DNA from: Nonomuraea fuscirosea
GTDB taxonomy: Bacteria; Actinomycetota; Actinomycetes; Streptosporangiales; Streptosporangiaceae
NCBI RefSeq assembly: GCF_003001935.1
Contig: NZ_PVNG01000002.1
Location: 186,001 to 250,000 of the forward strand
DNA length: 64,000 nucleotides
Direction: 5' to 3'
In this document: positions 44,719 to 53,346 of the stretch, in pieces
Numbering within the stretch: position 1 is the first letter of the stretch
Layout: every line of letters begins with the position of its first letter
Translations under genes and position numbers: made by a program
The notes under the pieces: generated by a model
Seen by the model: the letters and a program-made list of their open reading frames with translations, nothing else
Databases searched by the model: none
Told to the model about the DNA's origin: nothing

Positions 44719-44755
44719 CATCCAGGATATGGGATGCCGTCCAGATACATGGACA
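44719..44755. promoter_or_regulatory. Operator candidates upstream of iclR-kdgD
   Basis: CGTCCAGATACATGGACA (44738-44755) is an imperfect palindrome related to the sites at 47869 and 40889 (about 13/18). CATCCAGGATATGGGATG (44719-44736) is a second palindrome of similar form just downstream. Both are within 70 bases of the iclR start, suggesting autoregulation. Confidence 0.45.
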
Positions 44756-44756
44756 G

Positions 44757-45617
44757 TCAGCCCTTGACCGCGCCGCTCGTCAGCCCGCGCATGAACTGCC
44801 GCTGGAACGCCAGGAACGCGATGATCGACGGCAGCAGCGCCAGCAGCGAGGCCGCCAGCAGCACGCCGATCCCGACCTCCTCGTCGGAGCGCAGCGAGCG
44901 CAGCGCGACGGGCAGCGTCCACATCTCCGACTGTGGCGCGACGATCAGGGGGAGCAGGTACTGGTCCCAGATCATCGTGAAGCCGAAGACGCCGATCACG
45001 CCGAGCGCGGGGCGGCACAGCGGCAGGATGATCGTGGCGAAGATGCGCAGCTCTCCCGCGCCGTCGATGCGCGCCGCCTCCTCCAGTTCGACCGGCACCT
45101 CCTTCATGAACTCGGTCATGACGAGGATGGAGAACCCCCAGGCCCCGACGGGCAGGATCATGCCGGCGTACGTGCCGATGAGGTTGACGTGCAGCAGCGG
45201 CATGTCGGCCAGGACGAGGGAGAGGGGGATCGCGATGATCTCCTCGGGGAGCATCATCGTGGCGAGCATGAGCAGCATCACGAACGTCATGCCGCGGAAC
45301 TTCTTGCGGGCCAGCGAGTACGCCGCGAAGACGCTCACCAGCACCTGCAGCAGCAGCCCGAAGCCCACGACGATGAAGGAGTTGAGCAGGTACAGGTAGA
45401 CGTTCTTGTCCTGGGCCTTGATGAAGTTCTCCAGGGTGAACTCGTCCGGCCACAGGGAGAAGGAGGTGGGGTCCAGGGTCTTGTTGAAGGCGCTCATGAG
45501 CAGCCCGATCAGCGGCCCGGTGAAAACGACCACCATAGCCCCATAAATCAGGACCTTCCCGGTGGTGGCCAACGGGCCACGCCGCGACTCCAGGCCCAGC
45601 GCGCTGTCGAACCTCAT
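44757..45617 (-). CDS. Carbohydrate ABC transporter permease (MalG type)
   Basis: The 286-residue permease has six membrane segments and the EAA loop EEAARIDGAGELRIFATIILPLCRPALG that contacts the ATPase. It ends with FQRQFMRGLTSGAVKG, the typical CUT1 C-terminus. ATG 45617 overlaps the stop of the upstream permease by 4 bases. No ATPase is in the operon; CUT1 importers often share a genome-encoded MsiK-type ATPase. Confidence 0.92.
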   Translation of the reverse strand: MRFDSALGLESRRGPLATTGKVLIYGAMVVVFTGPLIGLLMSAFNKTLDPTSFSLWPDEFTLENFIKAQDKNVYLYLLNSFIVVGFGLLLQVLVSVFAAYSLARKKFRGMTFVMLLMLATMMLPEEIIAIPLSLVLADMPLLHVNLIGTYAGMILPVGAWGFSILVMTEFMKEVPVELEEAARIDGAGELRIFATIILPLCRPALGVIGVFGFTMIWDQYLLPLIVAPQSEMWTLPVALRSLRSDEEVGIGVLLAASLLALLPSIIAFLAFQRQFMRGLTSGAVKG

Positions 45618-46543
45618 GCCGCCTGCCTCCTGCGCAACATCTGCACGATCACGGTGAGCGCCAGCGTGGCCAGGAACAGCACGATCCCGCCCGCCGAGGC
45701 GACCCCCAGCTCGTTCTTCTGGAACCCGAGCTTGTAGATCAAGGTCATCAGCACTTCGGACGAGCCGTTCGGACCGCCGTTCGTCAGGACGTAGACCTCG
45801 ACGAAGACCCGCAGGCCGCGGATGGCCGCCAGCGTGAACAGGATCCAGAACACCGGCCGCAGCGCGGGCAGCGTGATGTGCCGCAGCCGCCGCCAGGTGG
45901 AGGCGCCGTCCACGGCCGCGGCCTCGTACAGGCTGCGGTTCACGCCGACCAGACCGGCCAGGAAGATCATCATGTCGTACGGGGTGCCGCGCCAGATGCT
46001 CATCAGCATGATCGACATCAGCGAGGAGTCCTCGCTGGCCAGCCACGGCTGCGGATCGACGCCTGCCCAGCCGATCACGATGTTGAGCATCCCGCTGTCG
46101 GCCGGGTGGAACATGATCCGCCACACCTCGGCCACGGCCGCCATCGTGGTCACGACCGGCAGGAAGGCCGCGGTCCTGACGAACCACAGGTACCGCGCCG
46201 GCCCCTCGATGAGCAGCGCCAGCCCGAGGCCCAGCACGAGCGAGCCGAGCGTGGTGCCGAAGGCCAGCACGACGCTGTGCCAGATCGCCGCGCCGAACTC
46301 GTCGTCGGTGATGATCGTCTGGTAGTTCTGAAACCCGACCCACTCGTCACCGAGGAACGTCTGGACCTTGAACAGGCTCTTCCACAGGCCCACGAACATC
46401 GGGATGAACTTGAAGTACAGGAAGAGCAGCAGCGCGGGCGCCAGGAACAGCCAGGCGATCAGCGGTCCCCGCCACCGCGCCGATTTCGGCGGGTGGCCGG
46501 GAGCCGCCGTCCGGCCGGACGCCGGGGCGAGTGTGGAGGTCAT
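45614..46543 (-). CDS. Carbohydrate ABC transporter permease (MalF type)
   Basis: The 309-residue permease has a short cytoplasmic N-terminus, six membrane segments and the EAA loop YEAAAVDGASTWRRLRHITLPALRP. Both ends overlap their neighbours by 4 bases, so binding protein, MalF-type and MalG-type genes are tightly coupled. Confidence 0.92.
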   Translation of the reverse strand: MTSTLAPASGRTAAPGHPPKSARWRGPLIAWLFLAPALLLFLYFKFIPMFVGLWKSLFKVQTFLGDEWVGFQNYQTIITDDEFGAAIWHSVVLAFGTTLGSLVLGLGLALLIEGPARYLWFVRTAAFLPVVTTMAAVAEVWRIMFHPADSGMLNIVIGWAGVDPQPWLASEDSSLMSIMLMSIWRGTPYDMMIFLAGLVGVNRSLYEAAAVDGASTWRRLRHITLPALRPVFWILFTLAAIRGLRVFVEVYVLTNGGPNGSSEVLMTLIYKLGFQKNELGVASAGGIVLFLATLALTVIVQMLRRRQAA

Positions 46544-47856
46544 GACGCTTTCTGGCTCTGCAGTTCCTGGGTGAGTTTCGTGTTGAGCTCATCCATCGCC
46601 GTCTTGACGTTGGCGGAGCAGTCGGCCCAGACCGCGTTGATGGTGTCGGCGGAGGTCTGGCGGATCGGCGCCCAGTTGGGCACCGGCGGCGCGTAGACGG
46701 CGTTCGCGTACGACTCCTGGAACACCTTCCAGCGCGGGTCCTGCCGCTCGGCGGCCATGTCGACCGTGGTGTTGACCGGCAGGCGGACGATGGCGCCGTT
46801 GGCGTCCTTGTTCATGCCGATCTTCTGGCCCTCGGGCGAGATGGCGAACTCGGCGAACTTCTTCTGGTTGTCCGGGTTCGGGGACCCGGCCATCATGTAG
46901 ACGTTCTCGCCCTCGCCGAGCGTGCCGGGACCGCCGGACGGGCCCTTGGGCACCGGCAGGACCTCGATCTTGTCGGTGCCGATGCTGTTGACGAACCTGG
47001 CCAGCACGTAGGGACCGACCAGGTAGATGCCGCCCTGGCCCTTCTCGAACACCTCGTGCGTGACGGTGGTGTCGTTGCTGACGGCGCCCGGGTTGACGGT
47101 CTTGGTCTTGCAGAACTGGTCCTGGAGGAACTGCACGGCCTCCACGGTCTTGGGATCGTTCACCGTGGCGGCGTACTTGCCCCCGCCGGTGGCCTTGATG
47201 AAGTCGCCGCCGTTGGCGTAGATGAGCGAGGAGGCGTACCAGGAGGCGTAGCCGCGCTTGGTGCCCGCGGGGGCCACGAAGCCGGCGGTGTCCTTCTGGC
47301 CGTTGCCGTCGGGGTCCTTCTCGGTGAACGCGACGGCCAGCTTGGCCAGGTCCTCCCAGGTCGCGGGAGGCTCCATGTCCACCTTCTCGCGCCAGTCCTT
47401 GCGTACGATCAGCGCGAACGACTGGGCCGAGAACGGGGCCGCGTAGAACTTGCCGTCGGCCCCGGTGGCGGCCGTCCAGGCGGTCTCCGCGAGCTGGTCG
47501 CCACCCTTGAGCGCGGCCTTGTCGACCGGCTGCAGCCACCCCTGCGACACCATGTTGCCGAGCTGGGCGGTGTCGTTGATGACGATGTCGGGCAGGTCCT
47601 TCTGCGCCGCCTGCTGGTTCAGTTTGGTCTCGAAGTCGTCGAAAAGGGCGACGACTTTCGTCTTCACGCCACTGGCCTTGGTAAAGGCGTCGGCCAGCTT
47701 CACGGCGGTCTTGGCGGACTCGGAATCGGGCGGCTGCCTGATCCAGATCTCCAAAGCGTTGTCGGAACTAGATGATGATGAGCCCCCGGAACCGCAGGCT
47801 GTCACTCCTAAGGCCAGAGCCGCGGTCATCGCGGCTCCCAGCAGACGATGTGACAT
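46540..47856 (-). CDS. Sugar ABC transporter substrate-binding lipoprotein
   Basis: The 438-residue protein has a lipoprotein signal (LGVTAC lipobox, Cys21) followed by a Ser linker and a family 1 sugar-binding fold (EIWIRQPPDSESAKTAVKLADAF, LPDIVINDTAQLGNMVSQGWLQPVD). Context suggests uptake of hexuronates or oligouronides. The gene is first in the importer operon; AGGAGG precedes ATG 47856 and the strong palindrome 47869-47886 lies just upstream, divergent from udh. Confidence 0.92.
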   Translation of the reverse strand: MSHRLLGAAMTAALALGVTACGSGGSSSSSSDNALEIWIRQPPDSESAKTAVKLADAFTKASGVKTKVVALFDDFETKLNQQAAQKDLPDIVINDTAQLGNMVSQGWLQPVDKAALKGGDQLAETAWTAATGADGKFYAAPFSAQSFALIVRKDWREKVDMEPPATWEDLAKLAVAFTEKDPDGNGQKDTAGFVAPAGTKRGYASWYASSLIYANGGDFIKATGGGKYAATVNDPKTVEAVQFLQDQFCKTKTVNPGAVSNDTTVTHEVFEKGQGGIYLVGPYVLARFVNSIGTDKIEVLPVPKGPSGGPGTLGEGENVYMMAGSPNPDNQKKFAEFAISPEGQKIGMNKDANGAIVRLPVNTTVDMAAERQDPRWKVFQESYANAVYAPPVPNWAPIRQTSADTINAVWADCSANVKTAMDELNTKLTQELQSQKAS

Positions 47857-47868
47857 CAGACCGCCTCC

Positions 47869-47886
47869 TGTTCACATATGTGGACA
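47869..47886. promoter_or_regulatory. Strongest uronate-regulon operator candidate
   Basis: TGTTCACATATGTGGACA is an 18-bp palindrome broken at only one base pair. It sits 13 bases before the binding-protein start and 106 bases before divergent udh. Its relatives lie before gudD-like and iclR. Confidence 0.6.
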
Positions 47887-47992
47887 TGAGTCGTGGACTT
47901 GGATGTGTGCCTGTGAACGTAACTAGTGGCACGGCTCACGGTCAATATTCAAGGATGTGAATTTCAGTCAGATTCATGTACATCATTGAGGC

Positions 47993-48787
47993 ATGCGCAT
48001 TCTCATGACAGGGGCCTCGGGAAAGGTCGGGACGCTGCTCCGGCCACGGCTCGCGCGTGCGGGCCGCACGCTGCGGCTTTCCGACATCCAGCCGGTCGAG
48101 CCCGGGCCCGGCGAGGAATGGGTGACGGCCGACCTGACCGACCCGGCCGCCGTGGCCGAGGCGATGAAGGGCGTGGACGCCGTGCTGCACCTCGGCGGCC
48201 AGAGCAGGGAACACCCCTGGGCCGACATCGTGCAGGCCAACATCAACGGCACCCAGGTGCTGCTGGAGGCGGCGCGGAAGGAGGGGGTCGAGCACCTCCT
48301 GCTCATGGGCAGCCACCACGCGGCCGGCTACCAGACCCGTTCCGAGTCCGGCGAGGACCTGCCCGACTACGCCTTCCCCAGGCCGGACACCTTCTACGGC
48401 GTGAGCAAGGTCGTCATGGAGGCCCTCGGCAGCCTCTACCACGACCGCTTCGGCATGAACGTCACCGTCGTCCGCCTCGGCACCTGCAACGAGGCCCCCG
48501 CCGACACGCGCGGGCTGGCCACCTGGATCTCGCCCGACGACCTGACCCGCCTGGTCGAGGCCGGGCTGAGCGCGACCGGCTACCACGTGGTCTGGGGCGT
48601 CTCCGACAGCCCGCGCCGCTGGTGGTCGCTGGAGGAGGCCGAGGCCATCGGCTTCGAGTCCAAGGACAGCTCCGAGCCGTTCGCCGCCGCCCTCATCGAG
48701 GCGCAGGGCGAGCCCGACCTGTCCGAGCCGCTGCACCACCGCGCGGGCGGCGTCTTCACGCTGAACGAGCTCGGCGGGAAGTGGTGA
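47993..48787 (+). CDS. udh: NAD-dependent uronate dehydrogenase
   Basis: Udh oxidises glucuronate or galacturonate to the aldaro-lactone, the entry step of the oxidative pathway. The 264-residue short-chain (extended-type) protein has TGASGKVG (6-13) for NAD binding and catalytic Tyr135-x3-Lys139 (FYGVSKVVMEA). The C-terminal WWSLEEAEAIGF is similar to Agrobacterium and Pseudomonas Udh. Start ATG 47993; the leader is short. Divergent from the importer operon. Confidence 0.88.
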   Translation: MRILMTGASGKVGTLLRPRLARAGRTLRLSDIQPVEPGPGEEWVTADLTDPAAVAEAMKGVDAVLHLGGQSREHPWADIVQANINGTQVLLEAARKEGVEHLLLMGSHHAAGYQTRSESGEDLPDYAFPRPDTFYGVSKVVMEALGSLYHDRFGMNVTVVRLGTCNEAPADTRGLATWISPDDLTRLVEAGLSATGYHVVWGVSDSPRRWWSLEEAEAIGFESKDSSEPFAAALIEAQGEPDLSEPLHHRAGGVFTLNELGGKW

Positions 48788-48803
48788 GCTGACACCGCTT
48801 TAA

Positions 48804-48871
48804 GCAACCGGTTGCAAGAACCTTGACGGCGTCAGCCGCGAACGCCAAGGTTTGATCTGGCAACCGTTTGC
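48804..48871. promoter_or_regulatory. Two LacI-type operators flanking a promoter
   Basis: GCAACCGGTTGC (48804-48815) is a perfect 12-bp palindrome, and GCAACCGTTTGC (48860-48871) is a near copy 56 bases downstream. A TTGACG (48823-48828) lies between. The layout is typical of LacI-family autoregulation with possible looping; the second site ends just before the lacI-type ribosome-binding site. Confidence 0.7.
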
Positions 48872-48885
48872 ATGGGAGGACGGCG

Positions 48886-49845
48886 ATGGCGGCGACGATC
48901 AAGGACGTGGCCCGCGCCTGCGGCGTCCACGTCTCCACCGTGTCCCGGACCTTCTCCGCGCCGCACCTGGTCAACCCGGCCACCAGGACCCGGGTGCTGG
49001 CCGCCGCCGACGACCTCGGCTACCGGCCCAACCGCGCCGCCAGGGCGCTCACCACGGGGCGCACGTTCAACATGGGCCTGATCGTGGCCGACATCGCCAA
49101 CCCGTTCTTCCCGCCGCTCATCAAGGCGGCCCAGTCGCAGGCCAGAGGCCGTGACTACCACGTCTTCGTGGCCGACACCGACGAGGACCCCGGGGTCGAG
49201 GAAGAGCTGATCAGGACCTTCGCCAAGCAGGTGGACGGCGTCCTGCTGTGCAGCCCCCGGCTGTCGAACAAGATGATCGAGCGGCTGGCGGAGGACGTGC
49301 CGTTCGTGGTGGTCAACCGGCGGATCAAGGGCATGCCCGCCGTGCTCATGAACGTCGCCCAGGGCGCCAAGCTCGCCCTCGACCACCTGGCCGCGCTCGG
49401 CCACCACAGGATCGCGCTCGTGTCCGGCCCGATCGGCTCGTGGACCAGCAACGAGATGCAGGGCGCGGCCGCCGAGGCGGTCGGGCTCGACCTGGTCTTC
49501 TTCGGCCCCAACCAGCCCACGGAGGGCGGCGGCCTGGCCGTGGCCCCCGAGGTGGCCGCCTGCGGGGCGACCGCGGTGCTGGCCTACAACGACCTCCTCG
49601 CACTCGGACTCATCGAGGGGCTGTCGGCGATGGAGATAGGGGTACCAGACCAGATAAGTGTGATCGGGTTCGACGACATCCTTCCGGGACGGCTCAACCG
49701 CCCCAAGCTGACCACGGTGGCCATGCCGGCCGCCGCGGCGGGAAGGATGGCCGTCGACCTGCTCCTGCAGTCGGGGGGCGAGGGCGCGACCGTGACCCTC
49801 GACACCGACCTCATAGTCCGCGAGTCCACGGGAAGGGCCCCATAA
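48886..49845 (+). CDS. LacI-family transcriptional regulator
   Basis: The 319-residue regulator has an N-terminal HTH (IKDVARACGVHVSTVSRTF) with the hinge (NRAARALTTGR) and a periplasmic-binding-protein-like effector domain (MGLIVADIANPFFPPLI, DQISVIGFDDI). ATG 48886 is preceded by GGAGGA. It is followed directly by galM (1-base gap), suggesting control of hexose or uronate epimerisation and its own gene through the GCAACCGGTTGC sites. Confidence 0.9.
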   Translation: MAATIKDVARACGVHVSTVSRTFSAPHLVNPATRTRVLAAADDLGYRPNRAARALTTGRTFNMGLIVADIANPFFPPLIKAAQSQARGRDYHVFVADTDEDPGVEEELIRTFAKQVDGVLLCSPRLSNKMIERLAEDVPFVVVNRRIKGMPAVLMNVAQGAKLALDHLAALGHHRIALVSGPIGSWTSNEMQGAAAEAVGLDLVFFGPNQPTEGGGLAVAPEVAACGATAVLAYNDLLALGLIEGLSAMEIGVPDQISVIGFDDILPGRLNRPKLTTVAMPAAAAGRMAVDLLLQSGGEGATVTLDTDLIVRESTGRAP

Positions 49846-50790
49846 ATGAGCGCCGTCATGAACTTCGGAACGCTGCCTTCGGGCGAGCAGGTCGAACAGG
49901 TGGAGCTGGTGTCGGGACGGCTGCGCGCCGAGGTGCTGACCTACGGCGCCGTCGTGCGCAGGCTGGAGGTCGACGGGGTCAACGTCGTGCTCGGGCTCGA
50001 CACGATCGAGGACTACCGGACGCGCAGCCGCTACTTCGGCGCCGTCGTCGGCCGCTACGGCAACCGCATCGCCCACGCCCGCTTCACCCTCGACGGCACC
50101 GAGCACCTGCTGCCCGCCAACAACGGCCCCAACTGCCTGCACGGCGGCACCGAGGGCTTCGACAGCAGGGTGTGGACGATCGCCGCGCAGAGCGAGTCGT
50201 CGGTGACCCTGACGCTGACCAGCCCAGACGGCGACCAGGGCTTCCCCGGCACGCTGACGGCCTCGGTCACGTACACGCTGGACGGCGACGCGCTGCGGAT
50301 CGACTACGCGGCCGAGAGCGACGCGCCCACCGTGGTCAACCTGACCAACCACTCCTACTTCAACCTCAAGGGCGAGGGCGACGTCCTCGACCACGTGATC
50401 AGGATGGACGCCACCCACTACCTGCCGGTGGACGACGACAAGATCCCCACGGGCGAGCTTGCGCCGGTCAAGGGCACGCCGTTCGACTTCACCGAGCCGC
50501 ACGCCGTGGGCGAGCGCTACGACGGCGGCTACGACCACTGCTTCGTGCTCGACGGCGGCATCGAGGTCAAGGGCGGCGGCCTCACCATGGAGGTCACCAC
50601 CACCGAGCCGGGCGTGCAGTTCTACGCCGGCGGCATGCTCGACGGGGTGCAGACGCCGTACGGGCCGTTCGCGGGGCTGTGCCTGGAGACGCAGCACTTC
50701 CCCGACTCGCCCAACCAGCCCCAGTTCCCCTCCACGGTGCTGCGCCCGGGCGAGCGGCGCACCTCGACCACGACGTACCGGTTCATCTGA
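49846..50790 (+). CDS. galM: Aldose 1-epimerase
   Basis: Interconverts alpha and beta anomers of aldoses, which may supply the anomer used by the uronate dehydrogenase. The 314-residue beta-sandwich protein shows GRYGNRIAHARF and NNGPNCLHGG (containing conserved His), VVNLTNHSYFNL (catalytic His) and YDGGYDHCFVLDGG. It starts immediately after the LacI stop. Its 3' end overlaps the convergent osaC stop by 8 bases. Confidence 0.9.
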   Translation: MSAVMNFGTLPSGEQVEQVELVSGRLRAEVLTYGAVVRRLEVDGVNVVLGLDTIEDYRTRSRYFGAVVGRYGNRIAHARFTLDGTEHLLPANNGPNCLHGGTEGFDSRVWTIAAQSESSVTLTLTSPDGDQGFPGTLTASVTYTLDGDALRIDYAAESDAPTVVNLTNHSYFNLKGEGDVLDHVIRMDATHYLPVDDDKIPTGELAPVKGTPFDFTEPHAVGERYDGGYDHCFVLDGGIEVKGGGLTMEVTTTEPGVQFYAGGMLDGVQTPYGPFAGLCLETQHFPDSPNQPQFPSTVLRPGERRTSTTTYRFI

Positions 50791-53251
50791 CCTGCCGCAG
50801 GGCGCCGGAGGCCTTGATCACCAGCAGCGCCATGTCGTCCTGCGACGGCTCGGCGGCGAACGTCTCGACGGCGTGCCGCACCCGCTCGGCCACGGCGTGG
50901 GCGCTGAGGCCCGTGCAGCCCGACAGCAGCTCGGACAGCCCGTCGCCGTCGTCGAGCAGCCGGCCGCCGGCGCGGCGCTCGGTCACGCCGTCGGTCACGC
51001 ACAGCAGCACCTCCTCCGGCGCCAGCTCGAACGTCTCCACGTAGAATCTGGCGCCGGACTCGATGCCGAGCAGCAGCTGCGGGGTCGCCATGGTCTCGAC
51101 CTCGCCGCTGGTGCGCAGCAGGAGAGGCGGAGGGTGGCCGGCCGAGGCGATCGTGCACAGTGCGCCGCCCTGCGGCAGCGGGGTCAGCTCGCCGCACAGC
51201 AGGCTGAGGAACCTGCCCTCGTCGCCCTCGTCGAGCAGCGCCTGGTTGAGCCGGTCGAAGATGTCGGCCACCGTGTAGTGCTCCTTGGCCAGCAGGCGTA
51301 CGGCGTGCCTGGCCAGGCCGGTGACCGCGGCCGCCTCCGGGCCGCTGCCGCACACGTCGCCGAGCGCGAAGCACCAGTGGTCGGCCACCGTGAACAGGTC
51401 GTAGAAGTCGCCCCCGACGTCGGCGCCCTCCTCGGCCGGCTCGTAGACCACCGCGGACTCCAGACCCGGCATGGGGGCCACCCGCATCGGCAGCAGGCTG
51501 CGCTGCAGCACGCGGGAGGTGGTCGCCTGCCTGGCGTACAGCATGGCCGTGTGCAGGTTGAGCGCCACCAGGCGGCACAGGTCCGCCAGCAGGTCGGCCA
51601 GCTCCAGCGGCAGCGTCGGGTCGGAGCGGCCGATCACCAGCGCGCCGTGCGACCGGCCCTGCGTCAGCAGCGGGAAGGCCAGCACCGTCTCGGGGCCCAC
51701 CGGCCAGGCCACCTCGTGCAGCGCCGTGCGGGGGATGGCGGGCAGCGACTTGCGCAGCGCGGAGTTGTGGCTCTCCTCGCTGTGCCAGACGTGGGCGAGC
51801 CTGGTCATGCCGGCCAGATCAGTCAGGTAGACCGCCGCCCACGTGGCGATCTTCGGCACCACGAGCTGCGCCGTCAGCGCCGCGATCAGCTCCTCGTCGT
51901 GCACGCCGGCCAGCAGCTCGCCCGCCTCGGCCAGGAACGACAGCCGCCCCCGGTGCGCCCGGTCGCGCTCGGCCAGCCGCTCCCGCTGCACCGGCACCGC
52001 CACCTGGTCGGCGATGTGCTGCAGGCTGACCGTCAGCTCCTGGTCGAAGCGCGACGGCTGCGCGGCCGTGACCACGAGATAGCCGATCACCTCGCCGGAC
52101 ACCAGCAGCGGCGCGCACGCCAGCGACCTGGCGCGCAGCTGCTCGGCCAGCTCCACGTCCGCGCCGAGCAGGTCGTCGATCAGCGTGGGCGCCTTGCGGT
52201 CGGCGCAGAACACGCCCGTGGCCAGCACCCCGACCAGCCCCGCCGTGGCGCCCGCGCCCGCGGCCACGCCGAACTGGCCGCCGGTGTCGGCGGCCAGCAG
52301 CACGTAGGAGGCGTCGCCCGCGCTGGACACCTGCACGATCTGGGCGATCGTGCTGAGCAGCTCGGCGAGCGGCATGTCGTGGTCGATCAGGTCCTTGATC
52401 CGCCGGCCCGCCTCCCTGCGCAGCGGCTGGGGCGGCGGCGTCAGGACGTGGCGGTGGTCGCAGGCCACGATCATCCAGATCGTCCTGCGCTCTCCGGCGT
52501 GGCCGCGGGTGCGCAGGTGGGAGACGTAGACGGGGACGAGCCTGCCGTCGCGGTGCCGCATCCGCGTCTCGCCCCGCCAGCGGCCGAGGCCGAGCGTGTC
52601 GGCCAGCGACAGCGCGTACGGGCCCGAGCCGCGCCAGGCCACCAGCTCCTTCAGCGACCGGCCCACCACCAGCTCCGCCGGCCAGCCGAGCAACTCGGCC
52701 GCCTCGGAGTTCCACGACTCCACCACCCCGTCGAGGTCGCAGACCACCACGCCGACGTGCAGGGTCTCCAGCGGCGCCACGACGGGGGCGGCGACCAGGC
52801 CCGTCGGGCCCGGCAGGATCTCCTGCTGCTCGCAGCCCTCGCCGATCTCCAGGCGCACCCAGACCCGCTTGGCCGTCCTCGTGTACGTCACCCCCCAGGC
52901 GTCGGCGAGCATCTGGGCCAGGGCCAGGCCGCGGCCGGAGGTGGCCGGCTGCCCGTCGTCGTCTTCGGCGGGGGCCGCGACGCCGGAGATGGTCCGGCTG
53001 GGGTGGTGGTCGTCGACCTCGATCTCCAGCCTGGCCGGGCTCGCGTCCACGTCGAGCCGGCAGGTCAGCTCCACACCGGTGCCGGCGTGCACCACCGCGT
53101 TCGTGACGAGCTCGCTGGTCAGCAGGACGGCGTCCTCGGCGAGGTGGCTCAGGCGCCACTCGCCGAGCACCTGGCGGACGAACTTGCGGGCGTGCGCCGG
53201 TGCGTGGGGAGTGCCGTCGAAGGCCGTGCTCGACACCTTGGTCGTGTCCAC
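50783..53251 (-). CDS. osaC: OsaC-like anti-sigma kinase / PAS / GAF / SpoIIE phosphatase
   Basis: In Streptomyces coelicolor OsaC returns SigB activity to baseline after osmotic stress and lies divergent from osaAB, the same layout as here. The 822-residue protein has an RsbW-like HATPase at the N-terminus (SELVTNAVVHAGTGVEL, SGRGLALAQML), a PAS domain (about 160-270), one or two GAF domains (about 300-600) and a PP2C/SpoIIE phosphatase (about 625-815: GGDFYDLFTV, GDVCGSGPEAA, VTDGVTERR, SQDDMALLV). GTG 53251 is the likely start. Gene symbol by synteny and domain order. Confidence 0.82.
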   Translation of the reverse strand: MDTTKVSSTAFDGTPHAPAHARKFVRQVLGEWRLSHLAEDAVLLTSELVTNAVVHAGTGVELTCRLDVDASPARLEIEVDDHHPSRTISGVAAPAEDDDGQPATSGRGLALAQMLADAWGVTYTRTAKRVWVRLEIGEGCEQQEILPGPTGLVAAPVVAPLETLHVGVVVCDLDGVVESWNSEAAELLGWPAELVVGRSLKELVAWRGSGPYALSLADTLGLGRWRGETRMRHRDGRLVPVYVSHLRTRGHAGERRTIWMIVACDHRHVLTPPPQPLRREAGRRIKDLIDHDMPLAELLSTIAQIVQVSSAGDASYVLLAADTGGQFGVAAGAGATAGLVGVLATGVFCADRKAPTLIDDLLGADVELAEQLRARSLACAPLLVSGEVIGYLVVTAAQPSRFDQELTVSLQHIADQVAVPVQRERLAERDRAHRGRLSFLAEAGELLAGVHDEELIAALTAQLVVPKIATWAAVYLTDLAGMTRLAHVWHSEESHNSALRKSLPAIPRTALHEVAWPVGPETVLAFPLLTQGRSHGALVIGRSDPTLPLELADLLADLCRLVALNLHTAMLYARQATTSRVLQRSLLPMRVAPMPGLESAVVYEPAEEGADVGGDFYDLFTVADHWCFALGDVCGSGPEAAAVTGLARHAVRLLAKEHYTVADIFDRLNQALLDEGDEGRFLSLLCGELTPLPQGGALCTIASAGHPPPLLLRTSGEVETMATPQLLLGIESGARFYVETFELAPEEVLLCVTDGVTERRAGGRLLDDGDGLSELLSGCTGLSAHAVAERVRHAVETFAAEPSQDDMALLVIKASGALRQVR

Positions 53252-53346
53252 TCTGCGTCCTAGAACATCACTCGATGTGGCAGTTCGGTCACTCTCAGAG
53301 TGGCAGACTGATGCCGTTGATGCCTCCAGTTGTGAAGAAGGCCGCC

